This document shows, piece after piece, positions 53,396 to 62,351 of a stretch of DNA of 64,000 nucleotides. The translations under genes and the position numbers were made by a program. The DNA lies in NCBI RefSeq assembly GCF_022008365.1, contig NZ_JAIRBA010000023.1, positions 1 through 64,000 on the forward strand, in the 5' to 3' direction. This DNA is from Aequorivita vitellina. Its GTDB lineage: Bacteria; Bacteroidota; Bacteroidia; Flavobacteriales; Flavobacteriaceae. Position 1 is the stretch's first letter. Each line of letters starts with the position of its first letter. The notes beneath the pieces were generated by a model. It was given only the letters and a program-made list of their open reading frames with translations, did not search any database and was not told the origin of the DNA.

Positions 53396-54169
53396 CTAAA
53401 ATTTTGTGTTTAACTTTTGAAGTCGGATGCGTGTTAGCACCTGTTTGGTGTAAAGTGGGAAGTCTGCATTTAATAACCATCCAAAATAGCCAGAGTCCTT
53501 TTCTAAAACATCCATCACCAAACTTCCCTTGTATTTTCCGAAGGAGAAGATTTCAACGCCATCTTCGTTATAACTAATAAAACCAGCAAAATCTGCGTGA
53601 TCGCGGTGCGAACTAAAATCTGCTAAAAAGTTTACATCGTTTTCCAAATCGCTGTATTTGTCTAATTGCGCCTTTAAAACTTCGTAAGTAGCATGGGTAT
53701 CTGCTGCTGCGCTGTGGGCGTCTTTTAAATCTTTGTTGCAATAAAATTTATAAGCTGCTTCCAAGGTGCGCTTTTCCATTTTATGAAAAATAGTTTGTAC
53801 ATCTACAGATAGCGCCTTTTTCATATCAAAATCAATTTCGGAGCGCAGTAATTCTTCTGCCAGCAATGGAATATCAAAACGATTGGAATTGAATCCACCC
53901 AAATCACTATCCTTAATTAATGCATAAACTTTAGGCGCCAGTTCTTTAAAAGTTGGTTCATCAGCAACCATTTCATCGGTAATTCCGTGGATGGCAGACG
54001 CCCCTTCCGGAATTGGCATTTCAGGATTTACGCGCCAGGTATGGCTTTCCTTGTTGCCATTTGGGTAAACTTTTAAGATGGCTATTTCTACAATTCTATC
54101 TTTTGCCACGTTAATTCCTGTGGTTTCCAGATCGAAGAAGCAGATTGGTTTTTTTAAGTTCAGTTCCAT
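53396..54169 (-). CDS. DEDDh 3'-5' exonuclease (DnaQ-like)
   Basis: 257 residues. Exo I FDLETTG (D13, E15), Exo II GGFNSNRFDIPLL, Exo III HSAAADTHATYEVL give the DEDDh set. The C-terminal region (about 185-257, ISYNEDGVEIFSFGKYKG) is a short extra domain typical of Bacteroidota stand-alone exonucleases. It may proofread for a polymerase or degrade RNA. First gene of the operon, 111 bases after the E2 gene. Confidence 0.9.
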   Translation of the reverse strand: MELNLKKPICFFDLETTGINVAKDRIVEIAILKVYPNGNKESHTWRVNPEMPIPEGASAIHGITDEMVADEPTFKELAPKVYALIKDSDLGGFNSNRFDIPLLAEELLRSEIDFDMKKALSVDVQTIFHKMEKRTLEAAYKFYCNKDLKDAHSAAADTHATYEVLKAQLDKYSDLENDVNFLADFSSHRDHADFAGFISYNEDGVEIFSFGKYKGSLVMDVLEKDSGYFGWLLNADFPLYTKQVLTRIRLQKLNTKF

Positions 54170-54280
54170 TGTATAGTTTTAAAAAGGTAAAGATACCTCT
54201 TATTCCAGCTTCCAAAAAAGATAAAAACTGCAAAGGGGATTCTGAACCCAAAACCCCCTTCTTTTTAGAATTGTTGTAAT

Positions 54281-55606
54281 TTAAATTTCTCTATTTAGGT
54301 CCCAGTCTTCTAAATAATCGGCCACACGTTTTACAAATTGACCTCCCAATGCACCATTTACAACTCGGTGGTCGTAACTGTGCGATAGAAACATTTTGTA
54401 ACGAATGCCAATAAAATCGCCTTCCGGTGTTTCAATAACCGCAGGCACTTTTCTAATGGCGCCCAAAGCTAAAATACCAACCTGCGGCTGGTTGATAATA
54501 GGTGTGCCCATTATACTTCCGAAGGTTCCCACATTTGTAACTGTGTAGGTTCCGCCTTGAATATCGTCTGGTTTCAATTTATTTTCACGCGCGCGGTTTG
54601 CGAGATCGTTTACTGCTTTGCTCATTCCAAGTAAATTTAATTGGTCTGCATTTTTAATTACAGGAACAATTAAATTACCATCGGGAAGGGCTGCTGCCAT
54701 TCCTAAGTTTATATTTTTCCGTTTTATAATATTATTGCCATCAACTGCAATATTCATCATTGGGAAGTCTTTTAGGGCTTTTGCCACGGCTTCCATAAAT
54801 ATTGGAGTGAAGGTTAGGTTTTCACCTTCGCGTTTTGCGAATGGGCCTTTTACTTTGTTTCTCCAGTTCCAAACATTGGTAACATCGCACTCAACAAAAG
54901 ACTGAACGTGGGCTGAAGTTTGCGTACTTTCAACCATATGATGGGCTATTAATTTACCCATTCTGGTCATTTCTATAACCTCATCGCCCCCATTTACAGA
55001 AACTGGAGCCTTAGGTTTTGCCGATTCGGGTTTTTTAGCGGCATCGGCTTTCTGAGTTTGTTGGTCTTGACTAGGTTCAGACGCCTGATCTTGTTTTGCT
55101 GAAGAACGATTTTCTACATATTTTAAAATATCGTCTTTGGTAACCCGTCCGTCTTTTCCTGAGCCAGTGATTGCATCGAGCTCAGCTTGCGAAATACCTT
55201 CGGCAGCTGCAATATTTTTTACCAATGGAGAATAAAAACGATCGCCCGTATTTTCAATTGGTGCGTTTACGGTTTCTTTAGCAGTTTCAACTTGTTGTTC
55301 AACTTGCTTTACTACTTCGGGTGAAGGAGCGGTTTCGGCAGTTTTTTCGGATTCATTACTTTCGCCGTCTGTTTCAATTATTGCTATAGTTTGCCCTACT
55401 TGAACCACATCATCTACATTGAATAGTTTTTCAACCAAAACGCCATCTACCTCACTTGGCACTTCGCTATCTACTTTATCGGTAGCTATTTCAAGCACTG
55501 CCTCATCAGCTTCTATGGTGTCTCCCACTTCTTTTAGCCAGTTGGTTAAGGTTGCTTCTGCAACACTTTCGCCCATCTTGGGCAATTTCAATTCAAATTT
55601 TGCCAT
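54281..55606 (-). CDS. 2-oxoacid dehydrogenase E2 (dihydrolipoyl acyltransferase)
   Basis: 441 residues: lipoyl domain with the modified lysine in EIATDKVDSE (about residue 44), an Ala/Pro/Glu linker, the E1/E3-binding domain (FYSPLVKNIAAAEGISQAEL, about 122-160), and the catalytic domain ending SHSYDHRVVNGALGG (active-site His and Asp). It belongs to a branched-chain or related 2-oxoacid complex; the partners E1 and E3 are not here, so pyruvate, 2-oxoglutarate or branched-chain use cannot be decided with certainty, though the sequence leans to branched-chain. Confidence 0.9.
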   Translation of the reverse strand: MAKFELKLPKMGESVAEATLTNWLKEVGDTIEADEAVLEIATDKVDSEVPSEVDGVLVEKLFNVDDVVQVGQTIAIIETDGESNESEKTAETAPSPEVVKQVEQQVETAKETVNAPIENTGDRFYSPLVKNIAAAEGISQAELDAITGSGKDGRVTKDDILKYVENRSSAKQDQASEPSQDQQTQKADAAKKPESAKPKAPVSVNGGDEVIEMTRMGKLIAHHMVESTQTSAHVQSFVECDVTNVWNWRNKVKGPFAKREGENLTFTPIFMEAVAKALKDFPMMNIAVDGNNIIKRKNINLGMAAALPDGNLIVPVIKNADQLNLLGMSKAVNDLANRARENKLKPDDIQGGTYTVTNVGTFGSIMGTPIINQPQVGILALGAIRKVPAVIETPEGDFIGIRYKMFLSHSYDHRVVNGALGGQFVKRVADYLEDWDLNREI

Positions 55607-55663
55607 AATATTATTTCAATGTCGAATTTTGTAAGCACTTGCGCGCCCGTTTTAAAAACGTTG

Positions 55664-55671
55664 CAAAATTA
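55664..55671 (-). promoter_or_regulatory. -7 promoter element of the E2 gene
   Basis: Minus strand TAATTTTG, perfect TAnnTTTG, 58 bases before the start codon; no -33 box at normal spacing. Confidence 0.4.
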
Positions 55672-55704
55672 GTTAAAATTTGTTCGTTTCGGGTTTCAAA
55701 TTTC

Positions 55705-56826
55705 TTAAAAAACAACTACCCCGCCCTTTTCGTCGCTTTGGTCGCTCCCTATAATATAATTACAGCCGAAAGGTCTAATACGAAAAATATTGCCTTTTCC
55801 TTTAAGTTGTTTCATAATTCTGAAAATTTCGGTGTACGAAATATATTCAACATCAAAAACTAACAGACTGTTTTCGAGGGTGATCTGTGTGTGCATGTTT
55901 TTTGAAACCATTTGAAATACAGTTGCTGTACTCGCCGAAAGTTTTTCGAGGAGCTCAATACTGTCTGTAAAAAAATAATTTCTTTCTAATTTTACAATTG
56001 GTTTCGATTTAATTTCGGGTGAAAACTTCCGAAGTGTTTTTGCTAAAGTTACACCTGCGGTAACCGAATTTTCCAATAGGAAGTTTTTATTGAAATGTTT
56101 CCGATAAAAAATTCGCATGGCGCCGTAAAAGCGTTCAAAATAGGCATCGTCAATTTTGGTGCTCTCACCCTTGTAATGAAGCACCGTTACATTTCCCAAA
56201 TAGTGATTTTTATAGCCGGCTTTCGATATTTTATAGCTAAAATCTATGTCTTCGCCGTACATAAAATAATCTTCATCGAAGCCGCCAACTTGGGTATAAA
56301 TGCTTTTTTTAAGAAGCATAAAAGCGCCCACAAGTACTTCCACTTCGCCGGCTTCGTTTTTGCCAAGTTGATTGGCATAATATTTTTGGGTAAAACCCGT
56401 CAGTTTTAGCAGTGATACTTTTGGTGTGGGTAGATTACGCTTGCTTTCGGGTAGATAATTTCCGGTACCGTCCATTAAATAAACCCCCAAAGCTCCTATA
56501 TTTTCAACACTTTCGGCGTAGTTTAATGCATTTATAAACGTGTTTTCGGCAACTGCCGTATCTGGATTTAGAATACAAACATAGTGTCCGTTGGCCACTG
56601 CAACGGCCTGATTGTTAGCTTTGCTGAAACCAACATTTTCTTTATTTTCAATTAAAACCACATTCGGAAAGAGGGTTTTCACCATTAAGCAACTGTCGTC
56701 TTTAGAGTCATTATCTATCACAATAATTTCGGCGTCTAAGGTTTCAATTGCTGTTTGAACAGAACGTATGCACTGTTCTAAAAAATAGCGCACATTATAA
56801 TTGAGAATAACGACGGAAAGTTTCAA
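55705..56826 (-). CDS. Glycosyltransferase family 2
   Basis: 373 residues. GT-A fold with LSVVILNYNVRYFLEQCIRS, the DXD-type IVIDNDSKDDS and ILNPDTAVAEN, and GEDIDFSYKISKAGY. It resembles rhamnosyltransferase-like GT2 enzymes with a long C-terminal extension. The start codon is TTG (56826), two bases after the recR stop; no ATG is closer, and coupling to recR is probable. Its acceptor is unknown. Confidence 0.85.
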   Translation of the reverse strand: MKLSVVILNYNVRYFLEQCIRSVQTAIETLDAEIIVIDNDSKDDSCLMVKTLFPNVVLIENKENVGFSKANNQAVAVANGHYVCILNPDTAVAENTFINALNYAESVENIGALGVYLMDGTGNYLPESKRNLPTPKVSLLKLTGFTQKYYANQLGKNEAGEVEVLVGAFMLLKKSIYTQVGGFDEDYFMYGEDIDFSYKISKAGYKNHYLGNVTVLHYKGESTKIDDAYFERFYGAMRIFYRKHFNKNFLLENSVTAGVTLAKTLRKFSPEIKSKPIVKLERNYFFTDSIELLEKLSASTATVFQMVSKNMHTQITLENSLLVFDVEYISYTEIFRIMKQLKGKGNIFRIRPFGCNYIIGSDQSDEKGGVVVF

Positions 56827-56828
56827 TC

Positions 56829-57449
56829 TTAATTATTTTTTAGTGAGGATTCAAAAGGAACTCGATGCAAGATACTTCTTCCCAAGGTAATTTCATCTGC
56901 ATATTCAAGCTCATCGCCCACTGCAATACCGCGTGCTATAGTTGTAGTAGCAACATTGTAGGGCTCAATCTGTTTATAAATATAGAAATTGGTGGTATCG
57001 CCTTCCATTGTTGAGCTGAGCGCAAAAATAAGTTCGCGAATAGTTCTATTTTTCACTCTATTAACAAGTGAGGGAATGGTTAAATCGCCCGGGCCAATAC
57101 CGTCCATAGGCGAAATCTTTCCACCCAAAACATGGTAGTGCCCGCGATATTGACTGGTATTTTCAATTGCCATAACATCGCGAATGTCTTCAACCACGCA
57201 TACTAATTGTTCGTCGCGACGCGGGTTGGCGCAAATTTCGCAAAGTTTTGAGTCGCTAATATTGTGGCAGTTTTCACAAAAATTTATTTCCTCCCGAACT
57301 GCAACCAAACTACTGGCCAATTTTTGCGATTGTTCTTTGGGTTGTTTCAGTAAATGCAGCACCAAACGCAGCGCAGTTCGCTTACCAATTCCGGGGAGTT
57401 GGGACATTTCGTTTACTGCATTTTCAAGAAGTTTTGAAGAAAATTCCAT
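56829..57449 (-). CDS. recR: Recombination protein RecR
   Basis: 206 residues: helix-hairpin-helix ([20 protein letters not shown]), a zinc finger CENC...CEIC (about 57-72), and the Toprim domain ([30 protein letters not shown]). RecR works with RecO and RecF to load RecA at gaps. Full length. First gene of a pair with the GT2 gene. Confidence 0.97.
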   Translation of the reverse strand: MEFSSKLLENAVNEMSQLPGIGKRTALRLVLHLLKQPKEQSQKLASSLVAVREEINFCENCHNISDSKLCEICANPRRDEQLVCVVEDIRDVMAIENTSQYRGHYHVLGGKISPMDGIGPGDLTIPSLVNRVKNRTIRELIFALSSTMEGDTTNFYIYKQIEPYNVATTTIARGIAVGDELEYADEITLGRSILHRVPFESSLKNN

Positions 57450-57474
57450 AGCCTAATTCCTGCTGCGAAGTTAT

Positions 57475-57519
57475 AAAAAAAATGCTTCAGAAAAAGATGT
57501 TTTTCCCGAAGCATTTTTT
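57475..57519 (-). terminator. Terminator of the BNR-repeat T9SS gene
   Basis: AAAAAATGCTTC and GAAGCATTTTTT are paired, with an inner GAAAAA / TTTTTC stem; on minus it follows the 829-residue gene by 15 bases and ends in T. Confidence 0.75.
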
Positions 57520-57533
57520 AGAAAAATTTCCTC

Positions 57534-60023
57534 TTAATTTATAAGAAGCTTTTTAGTTACGGTTCCTTCTTCACTGCTAATGCGAACAAAATACGTTCCT
57601 TTTGTTAAAGATGAAACATTCACCGAATGTTTGTTTGAAATTAAGGCTTCAGCTTCATAAACGAGTAATTTTCCAGAAATATCAAAAATGCGAATCTCCG
57701 CATTTAGTGCTTTTGGTAAGGCGATGGTAAATACAGAAGTAGTTGGATTTGGAAACAAGACAACGGAGTTTGCAGAAATTCTATCTTCAACTCCTGCGGT
57801 ACCTGCCACTAAAGGAGAAGCCCATAAGCCTCGACCGTAGGTTCCCGCGTATATTTTACCATCTGCTTTATTAATTTCTAATTCGTTTACATATACATTT
57901 GGCAAAAGATTGCTGTAAGGCTGCCAATCTGTAAATGTATTATCGATGTAATAAATTCCGTAATCCATTCCTAAATAAAGGCCGTCTTCGCCATTATTGT
58001 CCCACACTAGAGCGAACGCGCTAAAATTAGGAAGGTTCTTTTTGTAACTGGTCCACGTATTTCCGCCATCGTCAGAAACCATAACACGATTTGCTGAAGT
58101 TACTGCAACTGCAATTTTATCGGGATTAGTTGGGTGAATTGCGATGGCATTTATTGCCCCACCAGGACTGGTAATTTGACTCCAATCTGTTGCGCCTCCA
58201 TCGGTGGTTTTAAACATAAATGCTGCTCGTGAAGCATACATTACTTGGTTGTTTGATGCGGCTATTTTTAGGTTATTTAAATTGGCACCCAAATTTTGAG
58301 AAACTGAGGTCCAGCTATTGCCAAAATTACTAGACTTATACACCACATTATAACCTACATATATTGTGTTTTCTTCAATGGGGTCTTGTTCAAAAGGTGT
58401 AACCCAATTTCCTGAACCACTCCCCGGCTCATTTAGGCCGGTATATGTGTTCCCGCTGTTGCTAGTTCTATACAATTGACCACCTTGAGTAGTACCGTAA
58501 TAGAGGCTGCTATTTGTTTTGTCAATAAACGACTCCATTCCATCTGCACCTAACCAGTCTTTCCAACCCGTTGCAGCGGTATATGCAGAAGTACCATTAT
58601 CTTGAGAGCCTCCAGAAACAATTACATCTGCCGTTTGGGAAACCCCAATTTTGTAGAATTGGCGAATTCCGAGGCCTTCGGTTAAATCTTCGTAATAATT
58701 TGCAGTAACCGTTACTGTATTTGCTGCTTTAAAAACACCTCCATCGGTTACGGCAAAAAGTGAGGTGCCATAAAATTGAAGGTCATCCACATCGGCGTGG
58801 CAATACCCTATGTTTTGAGAGGCGGCATTTCCAGGAATCCAATCGGAAGTGCAGGAAAAAGCAACTCCACCATTCGTTGAACGCCAAGTAAGTATTCCTG
58901 CAATGTGAACTTCGTTTACATCGGTTGGGTTTACAGCAATTGCCATATCGCGCGGTGCCTGTCCGCTATTATCATTACCCGATGTGCTATATCCAAAGAA
59001 GTTTAGACCACCGTGATTTAATTTTGTAAATGCATCTCCACTGTTACTTGAAGTGTAAAAGCCTCCAAATTTACCATTTAAAGCCTCCAATACGTAAACA
59101 ACATTTGCATCGGCTGCGGAAACGCCAATCATTTTTGCGCCCGAACCAAAACCTCCTATGGTAGTAAAGGTAGCACCGCCATCGGTAGATTTATGAAATC
59201 CACTTCCCGAAGCATAAACTACAGAAAGGTCGCCAGGTTTAAACTCTACGTCATACCCTCTGTTATCTGTTACTGGTTTTATCCAAGTAACTCCACCGTT
59301 AACAGATCTATAAACACCTGCATTGTCTGCAGTTGCAAACATGATATTAGTATCATTGGGGTTAATTAATATTTTGTTTACAATACTATTGCCTATGGTT
59401 CCTAAGAGCGTCCAGGTTGCGCCGGCGTCTGTAGATTTAAAGATATTTCCGTTGGTTGAACCAAAGAAGTAGGTGTTAGAATCTGTTGGGTCAATAGCAA
59501 CCGAATACACCGAAAGACTTGAAAAATAGTCGCTTAACGGAGTCCACGTTTGGGCACCGTCTGTAGTTTTCCAAACCCCGCCAGTATTAGCACCTACAAT
59601 CATGTGGTTTGCATCACCCTCGTCAATTGCGAGCCCGGTAATTCTGCCTACCCCTGGATTCCAGCCCGAAGTTGCATTCATATAGTCCGGACCTAATTCT
59701 TCCCAGTTATCGCTAAGAACGCTTCTATTTGCAGATGTTTCATTTAAATATGCATTCCATTGTTGAAGTTCGTTTAATCGCTCCTCTGTAGTTGGAAGAA
59801 ATCCGTTTTCTTTAACCCTACGCAAGGCATTGTATTCCCAACGTTTAAATTGTTTGTAGCCCGAACCTCTTCCCTTGTCTTTCCCAGCAAAGTAGGCTTC
59901 AGCACTGTCAATAACGTCTTGCACTTTATAAGTGCCCGCATCTATCATTTTAAGATATTCTTGTGCTTGACTGGTAAAGGAACCAAAAAACAATGCACAT
60001 AGAAATAGTAATTTAAACCGCAT
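57534..60023 (-). CDS. Secreted BNR/VPS10-type beta-propeller protein with T9SS tail
   Basis: 829 residues: signal peptide (cleavage near SQAQ), a helical N-terminal part to about 110, then many sialidase-like BNR blades with Asp boxes such as STDAGATWT, SVNGGVTWI, TSNSGNTYT and SDDGGNTWT, forming one or two propellers (about 120-730), and a type IX sorting domain (LFPNPTTSVFTIALPK to the end). Similar proteins are extracellular binding or glycan-related propellers; no catalytic set is identifiable. Its promoter is a single -7 box at 60069-60076. Confidence 0.88.
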   Translation of the reverse strand: MRFKLLFLCALFFGSFTSQAQEYLKMIDAGTYKVQDVIDSAEAYFAGKDKGRGSGYKQFKRWEYNALRRVKENGFLPTTEERLNELQQWNAYLNETSANRSVLSDNWEELGPDYMNATSGWNPGVGRITGLAIDEGDANHMIVGANTGGVWKTTDGAQTWTPLSDYFSSLSVYSVAIDPTDSNTYFFGSTNGNIFKSTDAGATWTLLGTIGNSIVNKILINPNDTNIMFATADNAGVYRSVNGGVTWIKPVTDNRGYDVEFKPGDLSVVYASGSGFHKSTDGGATFTTIGGFGSGAKMIGVSAADANVVYVLEALNGKFGGFYTSSNSGDAFTKLNHGGLNFFGYSTSGNDNSGQAPRDMAIAVNPTDVNEVHIAGILTWRSTNGGVAFSCTSDWIPGNAASQNIGYCHADVDDLQFYGTSLFAVTDGGVFKAANTVTVTANYYEDLTEGLGIRQFYKIGVSQTADVIVSGGSQDNGTSAYTAATGWKDWLGADGMESFIDKTNSSLYYGTTQGGQLYRTSNSGNTYTGLNEPGSGSGNWVTPFEQDPIEENTIYVGYNVVYKSSNFGNSWTSVSQNLGANLNNLKIAASNNQVMYASRAAFMFKTTDGGATDWSQITSPGGAINAIAIHPTNPDKIAVAVTSANRVMVSDDGGNTWTSYKKNLPNFSAFALVWDNNGEDGLYLGMDYGIYYIDNTFTDWQPYSNLLPNVYVNELEINKADGKIYAGTYGRGLWASPLVAGTAGVEDRISANSVVLFPNPTTSVFTIALPKALNAEIRIFDISGKLLVYEAEALISNKHSVNVSSLTKGTYFVRISSEEGTVTKKLLIN

Positions 60024-60068
60024 ATAATTAATTTTTAAGGAGTTATAAGTCTTTTATGTCAAAGTCTT

Positions 60069-60076
60069 CAAAAGTA
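60069..60076 (-). promoter_or_regulatory. -7 promoter element of the BNR-repeat gene
   Basis: Minus strand TACTTTTG, perfect TAnnTTTG, 46 bases before the start. Back-to-back with the SSS symporter promoter. Confidence 0.4.
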
Positions 60077-60089
60077 TTAAAAATAAAAA

Positions 60090-60118
60090 TTGTGGAGAAG
60101 TCAATCTTTGTATTTTTA
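60090..60118 (+). promoter_or_regulatory. Promoter of the SSS symporter
   Basis: TTG (60090-60092), 18 bases, TATTTTTA (60111-60118; one base off TAnnTTTG). It supports the ATG at 60158, since the earlier in-frame start at 60056 lies upstream of it. Confidence 0.4.
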
Positions 60119-60157
60119 CCGCAAGAAGTAAGCCTTCAAAATTCAAACTTCAATTTT

Positions 60158-61606
60158 ATGCAACCTTTACATATTCTGCTACTTATACTTGGTTACTTTA
60201 TAGTTTTAATACTTATTTCTTATTTTACAAATAAAGGCGGCAGCAATGCCGATTTTTTTAAAGCCGGAAAACAATCTCCTTGGTATTTGGTTGCCTTCGG
60301 AATGATTGGTGCATCGCTCAGCGGCGTTACATTTATATCTGTTCCGGGGTGGGTGGAAGCTTCAAAATTTAGTTATTTTCAGGTGGTTTTGGGTTATGTT
60401 GTGGGTTATGCGGTAATTGGTACAATTTTGCTTCCGTTGTATTATCGTTTAAATCTTACTTCAATTTATACATACTTAGAAGGTAGGTTTGGAAATGCTT
60501 CGTATAAAACGGGCGCTAGTTTCTTTTTGCTTTCAAGGGTTGTGGGGGCGAGTTTTAGACTCTACTTGGTGGCGGTTGTGCTTCAAAGCTTAATTTTTGA
60601 TGATATGGACATTCCGTTTTGGGTAACGGTAACCATAACTATTTTACTTATTTGGCTTTATACTTTTAAAAGCGGAATAAAAACCATTGTTTGGACAGAT
60701 ACACTGCAAACCCTGTTTATGTTGGTAGCAGTAGGAGCCGCGGTATATTACGTTTCAACCGATTTAGGACTCTCCGGCAGCGGTCTTTTCACTTTTATTG
60801 CAGATAGCGATATGAGTCAGATTTTCTTTTTTGACGATTGGAAATCTGGCGATCATTTTGTGAAACAGTTTATAAGCGGTGCTTTTATAGCCATTGTAAT
60901 GACTGGTTTAGATCAAGATATGATGCAGAAAAACCTCACTTGCCGGAATTTAAAAGACGCGCAAAAAAACATGTTTTGGTTTACAATTGTACTTACCATT
61001 GTAAACTTTGTTTTTTTAACATTGGGGTTGCTATTAACTGTTTACGCACAGCAAAACGGAATAGATGCTCATAAAGATCAACTTTTCCCCACGCTTGCGG
61101 CTCAAGAAACCCGATTTGGATTTGGCGTTGCTATATTGTTTATTTTAGGATTGATAGCAGCTGCTTACAGTAGTGCGGACAGTGCGTTAACGGCTTTAAC
61201 AACTTCTTTCAGTATCGACATTATGGATATTGAAAAAAAATACGACCAAAAGAAACAAGTTATTATGCGAAAACGCATTCATATTTTGTTTTCACTTGTA
61301 TTAATTTTAGTAATCATCATTTTCAAATATGTAATTGCAAACGATTCTGTAATCTCAAAACTCTTTGTTTACGCGGGTTACACCTATGGGCCACTTTTAG
61401 GTTTGTACGCTTACGGACTTTTCACAAAATGGAATGTAAAAGACAAACTTGTACCCATAGTAGCTATTGCAACACCATTTATTGGGTATGCTATTAGTGC
61501 TTTAAGTGCTGCATATTTAAATTTTGAATTCGGGTTTTTTATACTAATCTTAAACGGAGCGCTAACCTTTTTCGGTTTAATATTGATCCGTACCCAAAAG
61601 AACTAA
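60158..61606 (+). CDS. Sodium:solute symporter (SSS family)
   Basis: 482 residues with about 13 transmembrane helices from MQPLHILLLILGYFIVLILI. GMIGASLSGVTFISVPGW (about 60-77) is the SSS signature region and helix 8 has SADSALTALTTSF, containing sodium-binding serines. It imports a small solute with sodium; the substrate is unknown. Its last 30 bases overlap the end of the convergent CoA-binding gene. Confidence 0.9.
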   Translation: MQPLHILLLILGYFIVLILISYFTNKGGSNADFFKAGKQSPWYLVAFGMIGASLSGVTFISVPGWVEASKFSYFQVVLGYVVGYAVIGTILLPLYYRLNLTSIYTYLEGRFGNASYKTGASFFLLSRVVGASFRLYLVAVVLQSLIFDDMDIPFWVTVTITILLIWLYTFKSGIKTIVWTDTLQTLFMLVAVGAAVYYVSTDLGLSGSGLFTFIADSDMSQIFFFDDWKSGDHFVKQFISGAFIAIVMTGLDQDMMQKNLTCRNLKDAQKNMFWFTIVLTIVNFVFLTLGLLLTVYAQQNGIDAHKDQLFPTLAAQETRFGFGVAILFILGLIAAAYSSADSALTALTTSFSIDIMDIEKKYDQKKQVIMRKRIHILFSLVLILVIIIFKYVIANDSVISKLFVYAGYTYGPLLGLYAYGLFTKWNVKDKLVPIVAIATPFIGYAISALSAAYLNFEFGFFILILNGALTFFGLILIRTQKN

Positions 61607-61936
61607 GGTACAAGCAACTTCGGTCTCAATATTATTTTTACGAAGAATTTCGTAAAACTCAGGATTTTCAGTTCCAGGATTGAAAACAACGCGCTTCGGT
61701 TTTAACGAAACAATGTAATCGTAATATTCTACTTGCCGCTTCGGATTTAAATAAAGTGTAACGGTATCAATACCGTCAAAATTTACTTTTTCAGTTGAAA
61801 TCGTAATACCAGCAACTTCGCCTTTTTTTAAACCGATGGCCGCAACAGGATGCCCGTGATTTACTAAACGATTAATTGCAAGGTTTGAATATCTACTAGG
61901 ATTAAGGCTCGCGCCAAGAACTAAAGTCTTTTTCAT
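61577..61936 (-). CDS. CoA-binding domain protein (YccU-like)
   Basis: 119 residues, a Rossmann-like CoA_binding_2 domain: KTLVLGASLNPSRYSNLAINRL, a glycine-rich start, GHPVAAIGLKKGEVAG and the end FNPGTENPEFYEILRKN. These stand-alone domains bind CoA or a related nucleotide; the role is unknown. It is short for the family's usual 130-140 residues but complete. Confidence 0.88.
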   Translation of the reverse strand: MKKTLVLGASLNPSRYSNLAINRLVNHGHPVAAIGLKKGEVAGITISTEKVNFDGIDTVTLYLNPKRQVEYYDYIVSLKPKRVVFNPGTENPEFYEILRKNNIETEVACTLVLLGTDQY

Positions 61937-62010
61937 CTTTGAATGTTTTTTATGAAAAATACAATTCTTCTTTCCAAGATTTCATAAATGTTAGTTAAAA
62001 TGAACATTTC

Positions 62011-62046
62011 GTGAAACAATTTGCCGTTTTCAACGTCTATATAATA
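62011..62046 (+). promoter_or_regulatory. ECF-type promoter of small RNA candidate 1
   Basis: GTGAAAC (62011-62017), 16 bases, CGTCTATATAATA (62034-62046). Upstream GTTAAAATGA (61994-62003) is also shared with the second copy. Confidence 0.6.
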
Positions 62047-62153
62047 ATAACAATTTATTCTTTACTGTGAAATTTTTACGTTGATGGTTAGTGTTAATAA
62101 TAGCAGTAAAGATTCAAACCCGGGGCAAAATGCTTCGGGTTTGTTTGTTTTTT
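62047..62153 (+). ncRNA. Small RNA candidate 1
   Basis: No open frame of note. From the predicted start about 62,047 a 9-base stem pairs TCTTTACTG (62059-62067) with CAGTAAAGA (62104-62112), followed at once by a terminator hairpin. Length about 105 bases. Paralogue of the next candidate by promoter, architecture and size, though the transcribed parts differ. Confidence 0.55.
62115..62153 (+). terminator. Terminator of small RNA candidate 1
   Basis: CAAACCCG / CGGGTTTG stem, then TTTGTTTTTT. No protein gene on this strand lies upstream within reach except the SSS gene 500 bases away, beyond an opposing gene. Confidence 0.8.
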
Positions 62154-62189
62154 AAGGTGTGTTATTGTTGTGTTAAATGACGGTTTGCA

Positions 62190-62226
62190 GTGAAACTATT
62201 CTGTGTTTTTAATCGTCTATATAATA
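62190..62226 (+). promoter_or_regulatory. ECF-type promoter of small RNA candidate 2
   Basis: GTGAAAC (62190-62196), 17 bases, CGTCTATATAATA (62214-62226), 180 bases after the first copy; the 13-base -10 region is identical. Upstream GTTAAATGA (62172-62180). Confidence 0.6.
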
Positions 62227-62330
62227 GATACCTAAAATTTCATTTTATAATTTATTTGAATTAGCCTTTAACGAATTATACCTTTTTTAGGTAAAATAAA
62301 AGCCTTTCGGTTTTGCTGAAAGGCTTTTTT
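62227..62330 (+). ncRNA. Small RNA candidate 2
   Basis: About 100 bases. TACCTAAAA (62229-62237) pairs with TTTTAGGTA (62285-62293), and TATAATT with AATTATA inside it, giving one long imperfect hairpin; a terminator hairpin follows. No plausible protein frame. Confidence 0.55.
62298..62330. terminator. Bidirectional terminator (small RNA 2 and fabH)
   Basis: AAAAGCCTTTC / GAAAGGCTTTT with T runs on both sides; 22 bases past the fabH stop on minus. Confidence 0.85.
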
Positions 62331-62351
62331 ACATTTGTTATTTTGAAGAAA

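Noticed and set aside
62104-62143. tRNA T-arm-like sequence GGGTTTGAATC on the minus strand
   Set aside because: No acceptor, D or anticodon arm fits; the sequence is a terminator hairpin followed by T.
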